Shown here: in pieces, positions 60,618 through 64,000 of the stretch | Layout: each line of letters opens with the position of its first letter | How positions within the stretch are numbered: position 1 is the stretch's first letter | Assembly: GCA_905478325.1 (NCBI GenBank) | Contig: CAJQIB010000008.1 | Coordinates: 1-64,000, forward strand | Direction of reading: 5' to 3' | DNA: 64,000 nucleotides | DNA from: an uncultured Flavobacteriales bacterium | GTDB lineage: Bacteria; Bacteroidota; Bacteroidia; Flavobacteriales_D; Sanyastnellaceae | The notes under the pieces: model-generated | Told to the model about the DNA's origin: nothing | The model's input: only the letters and a program-made list of their open reading frames with translations | The model's database searches: none | Translations under genes and position numbers: made by a program

Positions 60618-62071
60618 TGGCATCGAATCCGATGCAACGACTGGCTTACTGGGCCATTGGAACCTTCACTGTGGCATTGGCTGCAGCCATTTATTTTGAA
60701 TGGCCTTGGCTGGCCTTTCTTCCCGCCGTCTTGTGGATGGCCTGGATGGCGTTCGCGCGTCTTGACATCCTCATCTTGGTATTGGTGGCTTGCGTTCCGC
60801 TGAGCTTAAGTCTTGAAGATTTAGAACTTGGCGGCATTGGGTTGTACCTGCCCACAGAACCACTTTTAGCCGGATTGTTAGGTCTGTTTATCCTGAGAAT
60901 ATTCAGGGGATGGCCAGTAGATCAGCGCGTTTTACACCATCCATTTTCACGGCTGGTGAGCATTTCATTGGCCTGGATTTTAATCACGTCCATTACGAGC
61001 TCTTTCCCCCTCATTTCTTTCAAGTTCTTCGTGGCTCGCCTTTGGTTCGTTGTTGGCTTTTTGTGGCTTTTGGCGCACTTTTTTGTCCACCAACCAGCAC
61101 ACCGACACAAGTTCATCATGGCCTATGTGTTTCCGCTGTGCATCGTCGTCGTGTATACCGTGATCCGACATGCTGGATTTGGATTTGAAAAAGATGCCGG
61201 TCACTGGGTCATGAAACCGTTTTTTAAAGACCACACATCATATGGAGCCGTATTGGCCATGGTCACTCCGCCCCTTTTCGCTTTGCTCTTTTTCAAACGG
61301 TTCTCCCCCTTTATCAAGGCATTGCTAGCTGGAGCTTTGGCCATCATTGTTGTCGGTCTTATCCTGTCCTATACACGAGCAGCATGGGTTTCACTTGCGG
61401 CGGTTGCAGCACTTTGGGGCCTCATGCGTGCGGGGTTTCAATTGAAAACGCTCCTCTCCATTGGGGCCATTGTGCTCGCGTTCGGATGGATTGCTCGAGA
61501 CACCTTGGTCATTCAGCTTGAACGAAACAGCCAAGACTCTTCGGATGATTTGTCTGAACACGTCGAGTCCATTTCAAACGTCTCCAGCGATGCTTCGAAT
61601 CTAGAGCGTCTCAATCGTTGGAACGCGGCGTTGGCTTTGTTTTCGGAACGTCCAATCGTCGGGTGGGGAGCTGGAACTTACCAATTCGTTTACGCCCCAT
61701 TTCAGCGTTCGAAGGATCGGACCATTATCAGCACAAACAATGCAGATGGAGGAAATGCACACAGTGAATACCTCGGACCATTGGCCGAACAGGGGTTCCC
61801 CGGGTTGCTTTGGGTACTGGGTTTGCTGGGGTTTTGCCTCCATTGGGGATTCCGGTTGCAACGCGTCTTGTCCGAACGAGAAGACCGCCTGCTCGCCATG
61901 GGCGTGTTTTTGGGACTCATGACATACTTCGTTCACGGAGTCCTGAACAACTATTTAGACACCGACAAAGCGAGCGCCCTATTCTGGGGATTTTTTGCGG
62001 TCATGCTCGCTTTGGATTTGAAAGCGTCAAGACCTCGAGAATCAAAAGAAGACGTCCTCGCTTCTACTTGA
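60617..62071 (+). CDS. O-antigen ligase / polymerase family membrane protein
   Basis: The protein is 484 aa with about ten membrane segments. The large periplasmic loop holds the Wzy_C/WaaL-type signature RPIVGWGAGTYQFVYAPF and GGNAHSEYLGPLAEQGFPG, with the conserved His in NAHSEY. It either polymerises repeat units or ligates the polymer to lipid A core; the family name covers both. The start at 60617 overlaps the chain-length gene stop by one base. Its 3' end overlaps the convergent phosphatase gene by 8 bp. Confidence 0.87.
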   Translation: MASNPMQRLAYWAIGTFTVALAAAIYFEWPWLAFLPAVLWMAWMAFARLDILILVLVACVPLSLSLEDLELGGIGLYLPTEPLLAGLLGLFILRIFRGWPVDQRVLHHPFSRLVSISLAWILITSITSSFPLISFKFFVARLWFVVGFLWLLAHFFVHQPAHRHKFIMAYVFPLCIVVVYTVIRHAGFGFEKDAGHWVMKPFFKDHTSYGAVLAMVTPPLFALLFFKRFSPFIKALLAGALAIIVVGLILSYTRAAWVSLAAVAALWGLMRAGFQLKTLLSIGAIVLAFGWIARDTLVIQLERNSQDSSDDLSEHVESISNVSSDASNLERLNRWNAALALFSERPIVGWGAGTYQFVYAPFQRSKDRTIISTNNADGGNAHSEYLGPLAEQGFPGLLWVLGLLGFCLHWGFRLQRVLSEREDRLLAMGVFLGLMTYFVHGVLNNYLDTDKASALFWGFFAVMLALDLKASRPRESKEDVLAST

Positions 62072-63284
62072 AACGGGCGACAAGCAAGGCTGTGTCGTCA
62101 AAACGAGGCTCGTCACCTCTGAATGTCTCAACCTCATCTAACAACGCTGCCTGAATCGTTGTAACCGGCATTCCACGGCGCTCACAGATGATATCTTCCA
62201 TACGCTGCATGCCAAATGGAATCCCCTCTTCATTCTCCTGTTCCACCAAGCCATCGGTGTAACAAACGAGCGTACTTCCCCGCTGCACCTTTTCGACACC
62301 CGATTCAATCGAAGGAATGTCGTGGAACATGCCCAACCCAACAGACCCTAGCATTAGCTGATTTGAAGTGCCATCTGCTGCTGTGAGAACAGGGGGGTTG
62401 TGACCGCAGTTCACATAGCGAAACTCACGGGTGGTCCGATAATAAACCCCTGCGAACATGGTGATGTACTTCTCTCCACGCGCATTCTCCATCACCCGCT
62501 TATTCAACCTCATGACGGTCCCCTCTAAATCGTCCGGTTCATATTGGAAAATCGCTCGAACATTGGCCTGGAAGTTGGACATCAAGAATGCTGCTGCAAT
62601 TCCTTTTCCACTGACATCTGCCATGCAAAATACCAAGCGTTCTTCGTCGACAGAAAACACGTCGTAATAATCACCCCCAACTTCATGGTGAGGCTGGTAG
62701 TAGGCCGTAACATCGACATCCGAATCCGCGGGCCATTCGGTCGGAACAAGCAAAGTCTGCATGTCCGCGGCCAACTCCAACTCTCTGCGTGTCGCTTCTT
62801 GGATAACCCGTTCTTCCTCCAATCGTTTGTTTTGCAACGCAACGACAAGAACATTGGTCAGCGTTTGGATGAAGTTTAAATGCTTCACAACCGGACTAAC
62901 GCCGCGCCCTTCAGAGGTTTCACCTGCGAGTAAATAGGCTAGAGGCATTCCGTCGTGTGTCACAGGAATGACCACATCAAACTGCTGAACTCCTTTTGAA
63001 GAATTGAGAGAAATTCGCCCTTCCTGCTCAAAGAAAGAAGAATCTGTAATCTCTGGAATGTCGCCATCCACGCCTGTTTTCAGCAAGCACCTCCACTCTT
63101 CATCAAACGCGTAAAGAACCAGTCGGTTGATTCCTAGAAATTCCGACAAACTCTCTCGGTACATCTCGAGCAGCTGTTGATCCGTCGCCCGTGAATTGAT
63201 TCCACGCGTAACCTCTAACAAAGCACTGAGCTTGTAGTCCTGAACTTCAAGACGCTGTTCGAGTCGCTGAACGCTATGAGCCAT
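62064..63284 (-). CDS. SpoIIE-family (PP2C) serine phosphatase with GAF domain
   Basis: The protein is 406 aa and soluble. A short coiled coil (residues 1-30) is followed by a GAF-like sensor domain (about 30-165), a linker helix (EATRRELELAADMQTLLVP) and the PPM phosphatase core: HHEVGGDYYDVF, CMADVSGKGIAAAFLMSNFQ, YVNCGHNPPVL, LVCYTDGLVEQEN and PRFDDTALLVARF. The metal-binding aspartates are in place. Such enzymes control anti-sigma or anti-anti-sigma partners, none of which is here. It starts 2 bp after the efp stop, so the two are co-translated. Confidence 0.92.
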   Translation of the reverse strand: MAHSVQRLEQRLEVQDYKLSALLEVTRGINSRATDQQLLEMYRESLSEFLGINRLVLYAFDEEWRCLLKTGVDGDIPEITDSSFFEQEGRISLNSSKGVQQFDVVIPVTHDGMPLAYLLAGETSEGRGVSPVVKHLNFIQTLTNVLVVALQNKRLEEERVIQEATRRELELAADMQTLLVPTEWPADSDVDVTAYYQPHHEVGGDYYDVFSVDEERLVFCMADVSGKGIAAAFLMSNFQANVRAIFQYEPDDLEGTVMRLNKRVMENARGEKYITMFAGVYYRTTREFRYVNCGHNPPVLTAADGTSNQLMLGSVGLGMFHDIPSIESGVEKVQRGSTLVCYTDGLVEQENEEGIPFGMQRMEDIICERRGMPVTTIQAALLDEVETFRGDEPRFDDTALLVARFK

Positions 63285-63286
63285 GG

Positions 63287-63853
63287 TTACTTCTTAACAC
63301 GCTCGACGTACTCCTTTGTTCGCGTATCGACTTTGACCTTGTCCCCTGTATTGATGAACAAAGGCACCCGGATTTCAACACCCGTATCCGTTGTCGCGGG
63401 CTTCATCGTGTTGGTAGCGGTATCTCCTTTGATTCCCGGTTCGGTGTAGGTAATCTCCGTCTCCACGTGCGTCGGCAAATCACAACTCAACACCCGTTCT
63501 TCAGCAGCGTGAAATTGCAATTTGCACACCAGGCCATCTTTCAGGAACTCGGGGGCATTGATCACAATACTCTGAACCGGAATCTGCTCAAAGGTCTCCA
63601 GATTCATGAAGTAAAAGTTGTCATCATCGTTGTAGATGTATTGGTACTCATGTACCTCTATGCGGATGGGCTCAATTTTCACTCCTGAATTGAAGGTGTG
63701 GTCTACCACTTTCCCTGTTGAGAGATTCTTCAGTTTTGTCCGCACAAAAGCGGCTCCTTTTCCAGGTTTCACGTGAAGAAATTCAATGACCTGCCACAAT
63801 CCATGATTGTGATTCATCACCAACCCGTTTTTTATATCGGCAGTCGTAGCCAT
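63287..63853 (-). CDS. efp: Translation elongation factor P
   Basis: EF-P (188 aa) rescues ribosomes stalled at polyproline. The three beta-barrel domains are recognisable. The tip loop of domain I, FLHVKPGKGAAFVRTKLKN, carries the lysine (near residue 32) that is modified in many bacteria. TFNSGVKIEPI and GIKGDTATNTMKPATTDTG follow, the latter being the domain III signature. A TATCTTAG box lies 16 nt before the ATG. It is followed at 2 bp by the SpoIIE-type phosphatase gene. Confidence 0.96.
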   Translation of the reverse strand: MATTADIKNGLVMNHNHGLWQVIEFLHVKPGKGAAFVRTKLKNLSTGKVVDHTFNSGVKIEPIRIEVHEYQYIYNDDDNFYFMNLETFEQIPVQSIVINAPEFLKDGLVCKLQFHAAEERVLSCDLPTHVETEITYTEPGIKGDTATNTMKPATTDTGVEIRVPLFINTGDKVKVDTRTKEYVERVKK

Positions 63854-63869
63854 GGCGTTCTCATTTTCG

Positions 63870-63877
63870 CTAAGATA
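63870..63877 (-). promoter_or_regulatory. -7-like box (TATCTTAG) for efp
   Basis: It is a TAnnTTnG match, 16 nt before the efp ATG, just after the stop of the upstream reading frame. Confidence 0.45.
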
Positions 63878-63880
63878 CCA

Positions 63881-64000
63881 TCACAGCGATACAGTCAGGC
63901 GAAAATCCATTGCTGTTTGCACCGGGCCTTCCGTTGAAAAACCCAAATAGGTATTTGTCAAGCGATCTGACCTCAAAGCACTGTGTCCAGCCCATTGAAC
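63881..64000 (-). CDS. C-terminal fragment of an unidentified gene
   Basis: The minus strand is open from the window edge to a TGA at 63881-63883 and gives 39 residues, ending in QTAMDFRLTVSL. The alternating hydrophobic end could be a terminal beta-strand. This frame reads more like protein than the alternative frame that stops further down inside the efp promoter. It is too short to identify. Confidence 0.4.
   Translation of the reverse strand, partial: VQWAGHSALRSDRLTNTYLGFSTEGPVQTAMDFRLTVSL

Overview
This 64 kb window comes from a mid-GC marine Bacteroidetes chromosome, most likely order Flavobacteriales in the broad sense (Cryomorphaceae/Schleiferiaceae-like). The evidence is a type IX secretion and gliding cluster (porV, porU, a porP/sprF homologue, gldJ), type A and type B T9SS sorting domains, the fused lpxC-fabZ gene, TAnnTTTG-type promoter elements with no Shine-Dalgarno signals, secreted proteins built from GC-x-D-x-x-A-x-NY/DDGSC repeats, a Brp/Blh carotene dioxygenase and an NhaD antiporter. 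The genus is not resolved. There is no prophage, insertion sequence, CRISPR array or integron, and no gene-free stretch over 300 bp. The longest gap, 1898-2170, holds only the promoter region of tRNA-Phe.

Layout. 1-1897: truncated secreted repeat protein (-). 2171-2272: tRNA-Phe and terminator. 2340-7360: aroB, then lipid A genes lpxD, lpxC-fabZ, lpxA and an ABC ATPase (+). 7506-11309: T9SS cargo protein, DUF4301 protein, HPt-like protein, galE. 11328-15688 (-): asnS, rpoN, PAP2-like membrane protein, plus a LolD/MacB-type ATPase. 15803-22528: choice-of-anchor L adhesin-like protein, blh, tRNA-Val, methyltransferase, sensor kinase and gpmI. 22522-29692 (-): exbB, exbD, tonB, folC; nhaD; amino-acid dehydrogenase; anmK. 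29765-34798: acyl-CoA dehydrogenase, a beta-propeller-like exported protein, recG. 34904-38885: pyruvate dehydrogenase E1 alpha and E2 (-), then a VTC-domain/DUF4956 pair (+). 38907-50488: ispF, porV, porU (-), then porP/sprF, gldJ, murF, tyrS (+). 50500-56199: LuxE-like enzyme, lipoprotein, and a 1329-residue mosaic secreted protein. 56346-62071: rnhB and a glycosyltransferase (-), then flippase, chain-length regulator and O-antigen ligase (+). 62064-63853 (-): efp and a SpoIIE-type phosphatase. 63881-64000: tail of another gene.

How they work together. Much of the window serves the cell surface: lipid A, peptidoglycan (murF, anmK), O-antigen/exopolysaccharide, TonB energy transduction, and T9SS export with several of its likely cargoes. 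The rest is core metabolism and translation.

The observations I would look at first are: (1) a TAnnTTnG box ending exactly 4-6 nt before the start codon of at least nine genes, which implies frequent leaderless transcripts; (2) a pair of dockerin-like calcium loops inserted in PorV; (3) a complete type-1 copper ligand set in the mosaic secreted protein, which ends in a dockerin-like loop instead of a T9SS signal; (4) a histidine-phosphotransfer-like protein with Phe at the phospho-His position; and (5) a retinal-forming Blh enzyme with no rhodopsin nearby.
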